Notes: generated from the sequence alone by a model not told the origin. A DNA stretch of 64,000 bases from Gemmatimonadota bacterium (GCA_020161135.1 JAIUOB010000002.1:372001-436000); one strand, 5' to 3'; counted from the first letter of the stretch, positions 26,341 to 35,328 are shown. Made by a program: numbers and translations.

Positions 26341-27012
26341 ATGACCTCCCCGACAAATGCCGCGCTGGACCCGACCATGGTCCGGTTCGCGCGGCGCGTC
26401 TCGCACGACCTCAACAACTTCTCCACCGTCGTGCGCACCTACAGCGAGCTGCTGTTGGCCGAGCTGCCGGCGGAACTGCCGGCGCGGGCGGACATCAGCG
26501 AGATCCAGCGCGCGGCGGAGGGCATGGTCGCCTACCTGCAGCGCGTGACGCGCTTCGCGCGCGCCTCGGCCATGCGGCGCGTGCGCCTGCCCATCGACGA
26601 GGCCATCGCCGACGCGGTGGCGGAGTTTCGTGGCATCGCGCCCGCCCGCACGGTGGCGGTGCCGGCGGTGCTCGACGCGGCCATCGAGGCCGATCCGCTG
26701 TGGCTGCGTGATGTGCTGGGCGAGCTGCTGCTCAACGCGCACGAGGCGGCGCCCGCGGGGACGCCCATCGCGCTCACCGTGCGCATCGCCGAGGGGCGCG
26801 TGGCGCTGGCCGTGCGCGACCAGGGCGCCGGGGTGCAGGGCGACTGGGCCGAGATGTGCGAACCGTTCGCGACGACCAAGAACGGCGTGCGAGGGGCCGG
26901 TCAGGGGCTCGCGCTGGCCACCAGCTTCGCGTTGGCGCTCGGCGGTACGCTCACGTACCACCGCGAAGGCGAGTCGACCGTGGTGACGCTGGAAGTGCCG
27001 GCGGCGAAGTAG
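26341..27012 (+). CDS. lone histidine kinase core (HisKA + HATPase)
   Basis: 223 residues. The H-box is RVSHDLNNFSTVVRTYSELL with phospho-acceptor His22. The N-box ELLLNAHEA, G1 VRDQGAGV and G2 GAGQGLALA complete the ATPase. There is no sensor, membrane or receiver domain, so it is a soluble kinase that must get its signal from a partner. No response regulator is adjacent, but cheB and the flagellar regulator lie in the same window. An ATG three codons earlier is an equal start choice. Confidence 0.8.
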   Translation: MTSPTNAALDPTMVRFARRVSHDLNNFSTVVRTYSELLLAELPAELPARADISEIQRAAEGMVAYLQRVTRFARASAMRRVRLPIDEAIADAVAEFRGIAPARTVAVPAVLDAAIEADPLWLRDVLGELLLNAHEAAPAGTPIALTVRIAEGRVALAVRDQGAGVQGDWAEMCEPFATTKNGVRGAGQGLALATSFALALGGTLTYHREGESTVVTLEVPAAK

Positions 27013-27049
27013 CCGCGGGCGCTACACAGCGCGCGCTACCCAGCGGGCG

Positions 27050-28156
27050 CTACGCGACGGCCTTCGCGCCGTGCGCAGCGTGCAGCAGCGCCTCCGCGAC
27101 GTCGTCGAGGGGCAGGATGTCGATGGCGGCGCCCAGCTTGACCGCCTCTCGCGGCATGCCGTACACCACGCAGGTATCCTCGTTCTGCGCGACGGTGTAG
27201 GCGCCGGCCTCACGCATCGCGAGGAGACCCTTGGCGCCGTCGGCGCCCATGCCGGTGAGGATGGCGCCCACCGCGTTGCGGCCGGCGCTGCGCGAGACGC
27301 TCTGGAAGAGCACGTCCACGGCCGGGCGCTGGTGGTGCACCTTCGGACCGTCCTTGATGCGCACGACCCATCGCGCGCCGCTGGCCTGCAGCACCATGTG
27401 CTTGCCACCCGGCGCGATGAGCGCGAGGCCGGGCACCACGTAGTCGCCGTCGCGCGCCTCCTGCACGCGAATCGCGCACACGGTGTTGAGGCGGTCGGCG
27501 AACGACTTGGTGAAGTGCTCCGGCATGTGCTGCACCACCACCGTGCCCGGCGCATCGACGGGGAAGCGCTTGAGGACGCGCTCGAGCGCCTGCGTGCCGC
27601 CGGTGGAGGCCCCGAGCGCGATGAGCTTGTTGGTGGCGTCGAAGGTGGCGATGGCGGGACGCCGCACCGCCGGCGCGTCGACGGGCTCGACCCGCTTGGT
27701 CACGCGGGCGTGTGAGGCCGCACGCACCGCCCGCACGAGGTCGTCGATGACATCGGGGCTCGCGACCGTGGCGCCGGGCTTGGCCACCACTTCCACGGCG
27801 CCCAGGTCGAGCGCCCGCAGCGCCGTCTCCGAGTGCTTCGGCGTGAGCGAGGAGCAGACGACCACCGGCAGCGGGAAGTGCCGCATGAGCTTGGCCAGGA
27901 ACGACAGGCCATCCATGCGCGGCATTTCGATGTCGAGCGTGATGACGTCGGGGCGCAACTGCACGATGCGTTCGCGCGCGACGTAGGGATCGGTGGCCGT
28001 GCCCACGACCTCGATGTCGGGATGCCGAGCCAGCGCCTCGCTGAGGACGCGCCGCACGAGGGCGGAGTCGTCGACGACGAGGACGCGAATGACGCCCGGG
28101 CGTCGGACGCCCGGGGCGCCCGGCAGGGACGGCGAGGCCACCGGCGGGAGGCTCAC
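27050..28156 (-). CDS. cheB: CheB, chemoreceptor glutamate methylesterase
   Basis: 368 residues from a GTG overlapping the cheX stop (GTGA). The receiver domain has VLVVDDSALVRRVL and the phospho-acceptor in VITLDIEMPRMDG. The methylesterase domain has the triad in ALGASTGGTQAL (Ser), VVQHMPEHFT (His) and AILTGMGADGAKG (Asp). It removes methyl groups, or deamidates, on chemoreceptors to reset the array. Last gene of the che operon. Confidence 0.95.
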   Translation of the reverse strand: MSLPPVASPSLPGAPGVRRPGVIRVLVVDDSALVRRVLSEALARHPDIEVVGTATDPYVARERIVQLRPDVITLDIEMPRMDGLSFLAKLMRHFPLPVVVCSSLTPKHSETALRALDLGAVEVVAKPGATVASPDVIDDLVRAVRAASHARVTKRVEPVDAPAVRRPAIATFDATNKLIALGASTGGTQALERVLKRFPVDAPGTVVVQHMPEHFTKSFADRLNTVCAIRVQEARDGDYVVPGLALIAPGGKHMVLQASGARWVVRIKDGPKVHHQRPAVDVLFQSVSRSAGRNAVGAILTGMGADGAKGLLAMREAGAYTVAQNEDTCVVYGMPREAVKLGAAIDILPLDDVAEALLHAAHGAKAVA

Positions 28157-28647
28157 GCGGCCGCCGCGCTCCCGTGGGCCGACTCGGCCCCACGTGCGGC
28201 GAACAGGTACAGCGCGGCTTCGGCGCGCCCCGCCTCGACACCCACCGTGATGGTGGCATCGGCGCGATCCCCGTCGCGCGAGCGGGCGCTGTCATCGCCG
28301 TGATGGAGCGGCGCGGCAAGATGGAACACCGCGTCGCTGCCGCCGATCATGGGCAGCACATGCCCGCAGATCACGTTGGCGATCTCGCCGAGGGCATCAC
28401 GCTGCAAGGCCACCGGACGCTGGTCGTCCTCGCCGAGCATGTTGTTGGCCACCTCGGGGAGGATCGACGACGACGCGCGCACCACGAGCCGCCCGTTGAG
28501 CGGCCCGCGGAACTCGACCGACACCGCGACATCGAGCGGCGCCGCGGCTTGCGCGTCGCTCGGCTCGGTGTCGGGGAAGAGGAGCGCGAGCTCCTCAAAA
28601 GTCCGCGTCGTCGCTCGCGACAGGGACTGAACCGTAGTACTCGACAT
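28153..28647 (-). CDS. cheX: CheX-like CheY-P phosphatase
   Basis: 164 residues. The CheC/CheX/FliY fold is suggested by the layout and by ALGEIANVICGHVLPMIGGS, with the acidic/Asn pair E..N expected for CheX catalysis, and by a preceding GRLVVRASSSILPEVANNML. Its start lies 53 bases inside the 3' end of cheY2. It would dephosphorylate a CheY alongside CheZ encoded at 33519. Confidence 0.75.
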   Translation of the reverse strand: MSSTTVQSLSRATTRTFEELALLFPDTEPSDAQAAAPLDVAVSVEFRGPLNGRLVVRASSSILPEVANNMLGEDDQRPVALQRDALGEIANVICGHVLPMIGGSDAVFHLAAPLHHGDDSARSRDGDRADATITVGVEAGRAEAALYLFAARGAESAHGSAAAA

Positions 28648-29023
28648 CTGTGACTCCCGTGACGCGGAGAATGGTGTCGCGCAGGGTTTCCGGCGCGAAC
28701 GGCTTGCGGACGATCGAGGCGCCGAGCTCCTGCAGCGCGTGCAGGCGGGTCTCGCTGCCTTCGGTCGAGACGACGATGACGGGGAGCTGCGCGGTGTCGG
28801 GGTTGTCCCGCACGCGGCGCAACATCTCCTCACCGTTCATCACCGGCATGTTGATGTCCAGCAGCAGCAGGTCGACCCACTGCTCCTGCAGCACATGCAG
28901 CCCTTCCTCGCCGTTGCCCGCTTCGAGGACGGTGCCCAGCGGTACGCCGCTCATCCGGAGGGTACGGACGACCATCTGCCGCATCACGGCGCTGTCGTCG
29001 ACCACCAGTACGTTGAATGCCAT
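28595..29023 (-). CDS. CheY-like single-domain response regulator (second copy)
   Basis: 142 residues. NVLVVDDSAVMRQMVVRTLR, the phospho-acceptor in LLLLDINMPVMNGEEML, VVSTEGSE and the IVRKPFAPE lysine form a complete receiver. It has a ~15-residue tail (YYGSVPVASDDADF) beyond the usual CheY length. That tail is encoded in the overlap with cheX. It may be a phosphate sink or a target of the adjacent CheX. Confidence 0.9.
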   Translation of the reverse strand: MAFNVLVVDDSAVMRQMVVRTLRMSGVPLGTVLEAGNGEEGLHVLQEQWVDLLLLDINMPVMNGEEMLRRVRDNPDTAQLPVIVVSTEGSETRLHALQELGASIVRKPFAPETLRDTILRVTGVTDVEYYGSVPVASDDADF

Positions 29024-29036
29024 GGCTGTGCGTGCC

Positions 29037-29549
29037 TCAGAGCTTGCTTTCGACGCCGTTGATCTTCAGCGTGACCTCACCCGAGGACACGTCGACCCAC
29101 ATGGTACGCGAGGTCTGCACCCCGCCCGTCTCATGCGCGTGGATGAGGACGTTGTTCTTCCACAGCAGCTTGCGCAGCGCGATCATGTTGCGCTTGCCGA
29201 TCTGGAAGCGGTCATCCTCCTCGCGGGCGCCCTGGTGCGCGCCCCCTGCCACCTTCACCTGCATGCGTTCCTTCTTCGCGCCCAGCTTGTAGCACTCCTT
29301 GAACAGCAGCGGGATGCCGCTGTCCACGAACATCGCGGGCTTGTCCTGCATCTTGGCGGGATCGATGGTGCCGGTGGGCAGCATCACGTGGAGCAACCCG
29401 GCGACGCCGGCGACCGGGTCATGGACCGCGATCCCCAGGCAACTGCCGAGGGCGTACGTAATGAGACGTTCTCCGGCAACGTTCGAAACCTTGAGGTCGG
29501 CAACGCCGACGACGCGATCCGCCACGCGCGCCTGTGCGATGGCGGTCAT
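29037..29549 (-). CDS. cheD: CheD, chemoreceptor glutamine deamidase
   Basis: 170 residues. The catalytic Cys is in YALGSCLGIAVHDP, the His in LLHVMLPTG and the Thr soon after. The rest (FVDSGIPLLFKECYKLGAKK) is standard CheD. It deamidates receptor glutamines and commonly partners CheC/CheX phosphatases. The start is two bases from the cheR stop. Confidence 0.93.
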   Translation of the reverse strand: MTAIAQARVADRVVGVADLKVSNVAGERLITYALGSCLGIAVHDPVAGVAGLLHVMLPTGTIDPAKMQDKPAMFVDSGIPLLFKECYKLGAKKERMQVKVAGGAHQGAREEDDRFQIGKRNMIALRKLLWKNNVLIHAHETGGVQTSRTMWVDVSSGEVTLKINGVESKL

Positions 29550-29550
29550 G

Positions 29551-30390
29551 TCACTTCACGTAGACGGCAGGCTGGACGTATCGGAACTTGTGCGTGAGCC
29601 CGGTGAGACTCTCGGAGTGTCCGACGAACAAGTGACCGCCCGGGCGGAGCAGCCCCCAGTAGCGCTCGACCAGTCGCTGCTGGGTGGCCTTGTCGAAGTA
29701 GATCATGACGTTCCGACAGAGAATGGCGTCGAACGGCCCCCGCATCGGCCAGGACGCCATCAGGTTCAGCTTGGCAAAGTGCACGAGTCGCTTGAGCGCG
29801 GGTCCGGCCTCGCACACCACGCGTCCCCCGGCATCGGGGCGACGCGTCCAGTACTGCTGCAGCCACGCCTCGGGCACGTCGGCCATCTGCTCGGCCGGAT
29901 ACCGCCCGGCCTTCGCCGTCGCGAGCACGCGATGGCTGATGTCCGTGGCGAGGATCTTCACGTCGCGCCGCGCGGCGTCGGGCAGGTGCGCCATCGCCAG
30001 CATGGCCAGCGTATAGGGCTCCTCACCGCTCGAGCACCCTGCGCTCCAGATGCGCACCGCGCCCGTGAGCGACGGGAACACCGCGTCGCGCAGGTAGTCG
30101 AAGTGCGTCGCTTCGCGCAGGAAGCTGGTCTTGTTGGTGGTCAGCGCGTCGATCATCTCGGCGAACTCGCGCTGCCCGGGCTCCTGCTCGACGAACGACA
30201 GGTAGCTGTCGAAGTCGGTGTGGCCGAGGGCGCGGAGGCGCTTGGTCAGGCGGGCCCGGACGAGCCCCTCCTTCCCTTCGCGCATGCGGATTCCCGCGTG
30301 CGCGTGCAGCATGTCGATGATGCGCGTGAACTGGGCCGGCGTGAGCTCGCACTCGGTGAGGAGCGCAGCGCCGGCCGTGGGGGCGGCCAT
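29551..30390 (-). CDS. cheR: CheR, chemoreceptor methyltransferase
   Basis: 279 residues. The N-terminal helical domain (FDSYLSFVEQEPGQREFAEM, ALTTNKTSFLREATHFDYL) and the SAM site RIWSAGCSSGEEPYTLAML are typical. FDAILCRNVMIYFDKATQQR closes the fold. It methylates receptor glutamates, opposing CheB. Confidence 0.95.
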   Translation of the reverse strand: MAAPTAGAALLTECELTPAQFTRIIDMLHAHAGIRMREGKEGLVRARLTKRLRALGHTDFDSYLSFVEQEPGQREFAEMIDALTTNKTSFLREATHFDYLRDAVFPSLTGAVRIWSAGCSSGEEPYTLAMLAMAHLPDAARRDVKILATDISHRVLATAKAGRYPAEQMADVPEAWLQQYWTRRPDAGGRVVCEAGPALKRLVHFAKLNLMASWPMRGPFDAILCRNVMIYFDKATQQRLVERYWGLLRPGGHLFVGHSESLTGLTHKFRYVQPAVYVK

Positions 30391-30418
30391 GAGCGGAGTC
30401 GGTGAGGCGGTGCGAAGC

Positions 30419-30913
30419 TCAGCCGTTCGCGCGGGCCGCTTCGAGCGCGGCGAGCTCGCCCGTGGCGAGCACCTTGTCGATGTCGAGCAGCAGCTTCACA
30501 TGGCCGCCCGCCTTGCCGATGCCGAGCAGGAACTCGGTGCGGATGCCGGCGCCGAAGCTCGGCGCGTCCTCGATGTCCGCGTCGCCGATGGCGACGACTT
30601 CGCTCACGCGATCGACGACGATGCCCGTCTGGATGCCCTGCATCTGCACCACGATGATGCAGCTGTCGCCCGACTCCTCCTCGGCCATCGCGAACTTGCG
30701 ACGGAGGTCGGTGATCGGGATGACCTTGCCACGCAGGTTGATGACGCCACGCACGAACTCGGGCATGCGGGGCACGCGCGTGATCGGCTGCATGCCGATG
30801 ATCTCGCTGACCTTGAGGATCTCGAGGCCGTACTCCTCACCCGCGAGGAAGAAGGTCAGGTACTTGCCCGCGCGGGAGTGCGTGAGGGTGTCGGAGGCGC
30901 TCTGCGTGCTCAT
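30419..30913 (-). CDS. cheW: CheW, receptor-kinase coupling protein
   Basis: 164 residues. It matches CheW: KYLTFFLAGEEYGLEILKVS, PRMPEFVRGVINLRGKVIPI and LLDIDKVLATGE. It links CheA to receptors. The ATG at 30913 is chosen. An upstream GTG (30949) adds twelve residues with no ribosome site. Confidence 0.93.
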   Translation of the reverse strand: MSTQSASDTLTHSRAGKYLTFFLAGEEYGLEILKVSEIIGMQPITRVPRMPEFVRGVINLRGKVIPITDLRRKFAMAEEESGDSCIIVVQMQGIQTGIVVDRVSEVVAIGDADIEDAPSFGAGIRTEFLLGIGKAGGHVKLLLDIDKVLATGELAALEAARANG

Positions 30914-31021
30914 GAATGGCTCGGTGAATGCAAGAGGATCCGGGGCCACGGCGCCCCTTCCGTTGGAGGTATCGGCTGATGCCGACGGAAGTGCAGTCGG
31001 AACAGGGACGAGATTCGCGCG

Positions 31022-33355
31022 TCAGGCCGCCAGGTCGCGGCGGGCGGGCGGCGTGTCGGTGCTCTGGGCCAGCGCGACCGTCTCGTTGACGTCGAGGATG
31101 AGCCCCACGCGCCCGTCGCCCAGCACCGCACCCCCGCTCACGCCAGGCACCTTGCCGAGGCCGTCGCCGAGCGCCTTGGCCACCACCTGCTGCTGGCCGA
31201 GGAGGTCGTCGACCAGGAGCGCGGTGCGCTTGGTGCCGTCGCCGACGATCATGAGCAGCCCCTCGAAGGGCGACTCGACGGCATCGGGCACCTCGAAGAG
31301 GCGGTGCAGCCGGATGATGGGCATGAGCTCGCCGCGCAGCAGCACCATCTCGCCCTTGCCCACGACGGTCGACAGCATCGACGGCTCGGGGCGGAAGCTC
31401 ATGTGGATGTGCGTGAGCGGCACGATGAAGCGTTCCGCGCCGACGCGCACCAGCATGCCGTCGGTGACGGCGAGCGTGAGCGGGAGGCGGATGGCGAAGG
31501 TCGTGCCCTTCCCCGGCGCCGAGGTGATCTCGATGCGGCCGCGGATGGCCTCGAGGTTGCGGCGCACGACATCCATGCCGACGCCACGCCCCGAGATGTC
31601 GGTGATCTTCTCGGCCGTTGAGAAGCCCGGCGCGAAGATGAGGTTGAAGACGTCGCTGTCGCTCATCCCCTTGTCGCTCTCGATGAGCCCCTTCTCGATC
31701 GCCTTCTTCACGATCTTGTCGCGGTGCAGGCCGCGGCCGTCGTCGATCAGCTCGACGACGACATTGCCGCTCGCGTGGTAGGCGTGCAGGCGCACCTTGC
31801 CCAGCGCGGGCTTGCCCACCGACACGCGCTCGTTCGGCGGCTCGACGCCGTGGTCGACGGCGTTGCGCACCATGTGCACGAGCGGATCGCCGAGCCGGTC
31901 GACCAGGTTGCGGTCGATCTCGACATCCTCGCCGTCGGTGAGGAACTGCACCGTCTTGCCGGCCTTGCTGGCCGTGTCGCGCACGACGCGCGTGAGCTTC
32001 TGGAACGTCGCGCGCAGCGGCACCATGCGCATCGACATGGAGAGGTCCTGCAGTTCGCGCACGATCTTGCCGGCGTGCGTGACCTTGCGGGCGAGCTCGT
32101 GCGCCTTGCCGGCGCCCAGCGCTTCGTCGCCGGCGATCATCGACTGCGCGATGACCAGCTCGCCGACCATGTCGATGAGGCGATCGAGGCGATCGGTGCG
32201 GACGCGGATCGTCGCGTCGGGCGAGGCGTTGGCGGCGGCGTTGGCACCGGCCGCGTTGCCGCCGCTCGAACCGGCGGTGCCGGCGCTCTGCGTGCTGCCT
32301 GACGGGGCGGGCGCGCTGGCGGCGGGGGCGCTGGCCGGCGCCGGGAAGATCTCGTCGCCGCTGGCGGGCGCCGTCGGGAGTTCCACGCCGGCGGCATCCC
32401 GCGCGGGGTCGTACCCGGCGAGGGCATCGAGCAGCGCGTGGTAGCCGTCGGGAAGCGGCAGGCGCCCGTCGCCACCCAGCGCCGTCACGACGGCGTTGAG
32501 CAGCTCCTTGAGCATGTCGACCGAGCGGAGCGAGAGATCCGCGCAGCCGCGGGTGTAGGCGATCTCCTTGTCCCGCACGCGCGAGAGCAGCGACTCGGCT
32601 TCGTGCGCGAAGGCGGCGATGCGCGTGAGGCCGAGGAACGCCGACGTGCCCTTCACGGTGTGGAAGGCGCGGAAGACGGTGTTGACCGCCTCCTCGTCCG
32701 TCGGGTTCTCCTCGAGCTGCAGGAGCGCGGCCTCGCTGTTCGCGATGCACTCCATGCTTTCGGTGATGAAGTCGGAGCAGAGGTCGCGGTCGGCGTCGTC
32801 GGGGAGGGTGTCGCTGCCGGTGTCGTGCGCGGTGCTGCGGGTCGGGGCGATGGCCTCGACCGGCGCGGCCGTCGGGGCGATGGCCTCGACCGGCGCGGCC
32901 GGCGTGACGATGGGGGTGCCGCGCGGCGTCGTGCGCCGCTTCTTCGGCGTCGCGTCCACCGTCTTGTCGACCGTGCGGTCGACCGCGACATCGACGGACA
33001 CATCGACCGTGCGATCGACGGCGACATCGACGAAGGCGTTGATCGTCGTGCGCGCGGCGTCGGTGGCGCGCATCGCGGCCTCCAGCGCCTCACCCACTTC
33101 CGTGAGCGTGGCCGCGGTGTCGGCGGCACTGCCGGTCACGATCGTGCCGAGCAGGCGGGCGGCGCGCGCCACGGCGGGCTGCGCGGCGAGCGGCACCTTG
33201 TTCTCGAAGGCGAGATCGGTGAGCGCGTCGCGGAGCGACGCCAGGTCGGCGGTGTCGGTCGCCTCCAGCTGCATGAGCAGCGTGGCGGCGTCGTCGAGGG
33301 TGAGAGTCGACACAGGAGGCAAGGGCAGAGAATGCGCCTGGGGAGCCACCGGCAT
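31022..33355 (-). CDS. cheA: CheA, chemotaxis histidine kinase with unusual N-terminus
   Basis: 777 residues. Residues 1-~110 form a helical domain without a phospho-acceptor His. A linker of repeats (VDVAVDRTVD units and APVEAIAPT twice) follows. The HPt domain has FRAFHTVKGTSAFLGL (~229). After an Ala/Gly linker come the dimer helices (RLIDMVGELVIAQSMI), the ATPase (VHMVRNAVDHGVE, ISGRGVGMDVVRRN) and a CheW-like C-terminus. No CheY-binding P2 domain is obvious. It starts the second che operon after a terminator. Confidence 0.93.
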   Translation of the reverse strand: MPVAPQAHSLPLPPVSTLTLDDAATLLMQLEATDTADLASLRDALTDLAFENKVPLAAQPAVARAARLLGTIVTGSAADTAATLTEVGEALEAAMRATDAARTTINAFVDVAVDRTVDVSVDVAVDRTVDKTVDATPKKRRTTPRGTPIVTPAAPVEAIAPTAAPVEAIAPTRSTAHDTGSDTLPDDADRDLCSDFITESMECIANSEAALLQLEENPTDEEAVNTVFRAFHTVKGTSAFLGLTRIAAFAHEAESLLSRVRDKEIAYTRGCADLSLRSVDMLKELLNAVVTALGGDGRLPLPDGYHALLDALAGYDPARDAAGVELPTAPASGDEIFPAPASAPAASAPAPSGSTQSAGTAGSSGGNAAGANAAANASPDATIRVRTDRLDRLIDMVGELVIAQSMIAGDEALGAGKAHELARKVTHAGKIVRELQDLSMSMRMVPLRATFQKLTRVVRDTASKAGKTVQFLTDGEDVEIDRNLVDRLGDPLVHMVRNAVDHGVEPPNERVSVGKPALGKVRLHAYHASGNVVVELIDDGRGLHRDKIVKKAIEKGLIESDKGMSDSDVFNLIFAPGFSTAEKITDISGRGVGMDVVRRNLEAIRGRIEITSAPGKGTTFAIRLPLTLAVTDGMLVRVGAERFIVPLTHIHMSFRPEPSMLSTVVGKGEMVLLRGELMPIIRLHRLFEVPDAVESPFEGLLMIVGDGTKRTALLVDDLLGQQQVVAKALGDGLGKVPGVSGGAVLGDGRVGLILDVNETVALAQSTDTPPARRDLAA

Positions 33356-33450
33356 GGTGGATCCGATCACACGCGAGTATCGGTCGACAGGGCGCGCGGG
33401 TTTATCGCGCGTGCACGCTGTCGTGTTGCTGGACGGTGCGCGGGGGCCAA

Positions 33451-33486
33451 CGAGAAACGGCCCGCACAGGGTGTGCGGACCGTTCT
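33451..33486 (-). terminator. Rho-independent terminator after cheZ
   Basis: On the minus strand, ACGGTCCGCACA and TGTGCGGGCCGT form an 11-12 bp GC-rich stem with a CCC loop, followed by TTTCTCG. It sits 33 bases after the cheZ stop and separates flgM-cheY-cheZ from cheA. Confidence 0.75.
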
Positions 33487-33518
33487 CCGTTCCGTCGCTG
33501 GGAGGCCGGGGGACCGTC

Positions 33519-34190
33519 TCAGGCGGCGGGCTGACGAATGGCCGTGAAGATCTCGTCGGCGAGCGCCTGGCGGCCTTCGGCGTCCTTGATGGTCGCGTTC
33601 GGGTCGTAGGTCTTCTCGTCCGGCGCCTGGTCGACGCGCAGCGAGGTGTTGAGCTCGACGTTGTGATCGAAGAGGCGGGCCACGTCGAGCAGACGCTGCT
33701 CCATGTCGACCAGGACGGCCGACGCGTGCGCGAGCTGCTGCGAGGTGATGTCCTGGAACTGCAGGGCACCCATCATGAGGAACAGCTCGTCGCGCAGCGT
33801 GGCGCGGATGGCCGTCGCCTTCTCGCGGTCGGGCGTCGCATCCTGGTCGATCGTGTCGAGCTCGTCGACCATCTGCGTCGCGCGGTCGCAGGCGTCCATG
33901 ATGTTGATCGCCGCATCCTCGGTGGCCGAGGTGACTTCCTTGATCTTCTCGTGCGTGGTCTGGAGGCGCTCCAGCGCCGTCGTCTGCAGGGCCGCGCGCG
34001 ATTCCCGGAGCCGTGCGAGCACGTTCAGGATCTGCGTGTTCGCCTGCTCGAGGATGTTCGGCAAGTCAGCAAGGGACAGGGTGGGCGTCTGCACATCGTG
34101 CGCATCGCGCAGCCCGGTCAACCCCTGGTCGACAAGGCGCAATGCGGCTTCGGATTCATACAAGACTTCCTGGGCACGTGGGCTGGGCAT
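33519..34190 (-). CDS. cheZ: CheZ, CheY-P phosphatase
   Basis: 223 residues, mostly a long helical hairpin. The signature GALQFQDITSQQLAHA carries the catalytic Asp/Gln pair (D..xxQ). The C-terminal QALADEIFTAIRQ fits the CheY-binding tail. It lies just after cheY with a 10-base gap. Presence together with CheX is uncommon, since most chemotaxis systems have one or the other. Confidence 0.88.
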   Translation of the reverse strand: MPSPRAQEVLYESEAALRLVDQGLTGLRDAHDVQTPTLSLADLPNILEQANTQILNVLARLRESRAALQTTALERLQTTHEKIKEVTSATEDAAINIMDACDRATQMVDELDTIDQDATPDREKATAIRATLRDELFLMMGALQFQDITSQQLAHASAVLVDMEQRLLDVARLFDHNVELNTSLRVDQAPDEKTYDPNATIKDAEGRQALADEIFTAIRQPAA

Positions 34191-34200
34191 CGCGGGGTCC

Positions 34201-34569
34201 TCAGGCCGCCGCCGGGAGGAGCGCGTCGATCTTCTCCTTCAGCACCTGCGGCGTGAACGGCTTGACGATGTAGTTGTTGACGCCCGCTTCCATCGCCGTG
34301 AGGATGTCTTCCTTGACGGACCGCGCCGTGACCATGAGCACCGGCACGCTGCGCCCGTCGTCACGCGACCGGAGCACCTTGGTGAACTCGGTGCCGCTCA
34401 TGTTCGGCATGTTCCAGTCGGTGATCACGAACTTCACCGACGGGTCGAACTTGGCGAGTGCCTCCTGGCCATCGCCCGCTTCCACCGTGTCGTTGTAACC
34501 GATCCGCTGGAGCGAGTTGATGACGATGCGACGCATGGTCGCGGAGTCGTCTACCACGAGGAACTTCAT
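34201..34569 (-). CDS. cheY: CheY, chemotaxis response regulator
   Basis: 122 residues, the usual length. MKFLVVDDSATMRRIVINSL, the phospho-acceptor in FVITDWNMPNMSG, the Thr in VLMVTARS and the Lys in YIVKPFTPQ are all present. WNMPxMxG is typical of motor-binding CheY. It is encoded with cheZ downstream of flgM, apart from the main che operon. Confidence 0.95.
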   Translation of the reverse strand: MKFLVVDDSATMRRIVINSLQRIGYNDTVEAGDGQEALAKFDPSVKFVITDWNMPNMSGTEFTKVLRSRDDGRSVPVLMVTARSVKEDILTAMEAGVNNYIVKPFTPQVLKEKIDALLPAAA

Positions 34570-34612
34570 GTGCACCAGTCTCCGGGCGAAGCCAATCGTC
34601 AGGGAGCGGCGA

Positions 34613-34897
34613 CTACAGGTCGCCGCGGGTGAGAATGCGCCGTGCCACCTGGTCGACGACGTCGAGGGTGTTGTAGGCGCCAGTGAGCACCTTCTGTCGC
34701 AATTCGGCCACGCGCTCCGGATCGATATCCTCGCGCTGGGCCTGCAGGCGACGCCCGGCGTCCGAGATCTGCACCGAGTCGGCACGGGCCGACCGGTCGC
34801 TCGACGACGACGGGGTGGGGGCCTGTGCCGGACGGGTGACCGGGGTGCCGGTCGGTGTCGGGCGCAGGGGATCGAACAGACTGCCGTTGATCTTCAT
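34613..34897 (-). CDS. flgM: FlgM, anti-sigma-28 factor
   Basis: 94 residues. The flexible Pro/Ser/Thr-rich N-terminus and the C-terminal ADSVQISDAGRRLQAQ ... DPERVAELRQKVLTGAYN match FlgM. It holds sigma-28 (FliA) until export through the completed hook. Strong ribosome site (GAGGAGGA). A sigma-28-type promoter just upstream suggests feedback by its own target. Confidence 0.92.
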   Translation of the reverse strand: MKINGSLFDPLRPTPTGTPVTRPAQAPTPSSSSDRSARADSVQISDAGRRLQAQREDIDPERVAELRQKVLTGAYNTLDVVDQVARRILTRGDL

Positions 34898-34922
34898 ATG
34901 GGGTTCCTCCTCCTCAGGGGGA

Positions 34923-34950
34923 CTATCGGCAACGTCGGCCAGTAACTTTA
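34923..34950 (-). promoter_or_regulatory. sigma-28-type promoter for flgM
   Basis: On the minus strand TAAAGTTA, 12 bases, then GCCGATAG. The consensus is TAAAGTTT-N11-GCCGATAA, so the boxes match at 7/8 and 7/8 with one extra spacer base. It stands about 26 bases before the flgM start. Confidence 0.75.
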
Positions 34951-35328
34951 CCGGTGTTCACTTCCCGGTTGTGGAACGCGACGTCCCTGTCGCCCTGCGG
35001 CCCCGTGCGCGCCCGGCTCCGCGGGCGCGGTCGCGTCCGCCCGGGGCGGCAGCGACGGGTACCGAATGTCCATGGTCGGCGCGGTGGGGGCCGCCTGCCA
35101 CGGATCCTGCTGGAATTGCACGACCGCCCCGGTGTGCCAGGGGCCGCCGCCCTGCCGGCTCACGAGCTGCGCCGCGCGCAGCCGGAGCTGTTCGACCTCG
35201 TCCTGCGCCTGCCGTGCGTCGGCGTCGTCGATGGCCTCCGCGGCCTCCACCTCCGCCATCGTCTCGGCCAGGATCTGCCCGAAGCGGTGCGCGCCGGCTG
35301 CCACGCCGGAAGACGCGTCGAAGGTCAT
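34948..35328 (-). CDS. small flagellar-cluster protein, unknown
   Basis: 126 residues. The N-terminal helical part (RFGQILAETMAEVEAAEAID, ARQAQDEVEQLRLRAAQLVS) is a coiled coil. The C-terminus is Pro/Ala-rich and unstructured. It lies between the chaperone-like gene and flgM, so it could be an export chaperone, a capping-related factor or a rod/hook accessory. No family was recognised. Confidence 0.5.
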   Translation of the reverse strand: MTFDASSGVAAGAHRFGQILAETMAEVEAAEAIDDADARQAQDEVEQLRLRAAQLVSRQGGGPWHTGAVVQFQQDPWQAAPTAPTMDIRYPSLPPRADATAPAEPGAHGAAGRQGRRVPQPGSEHR

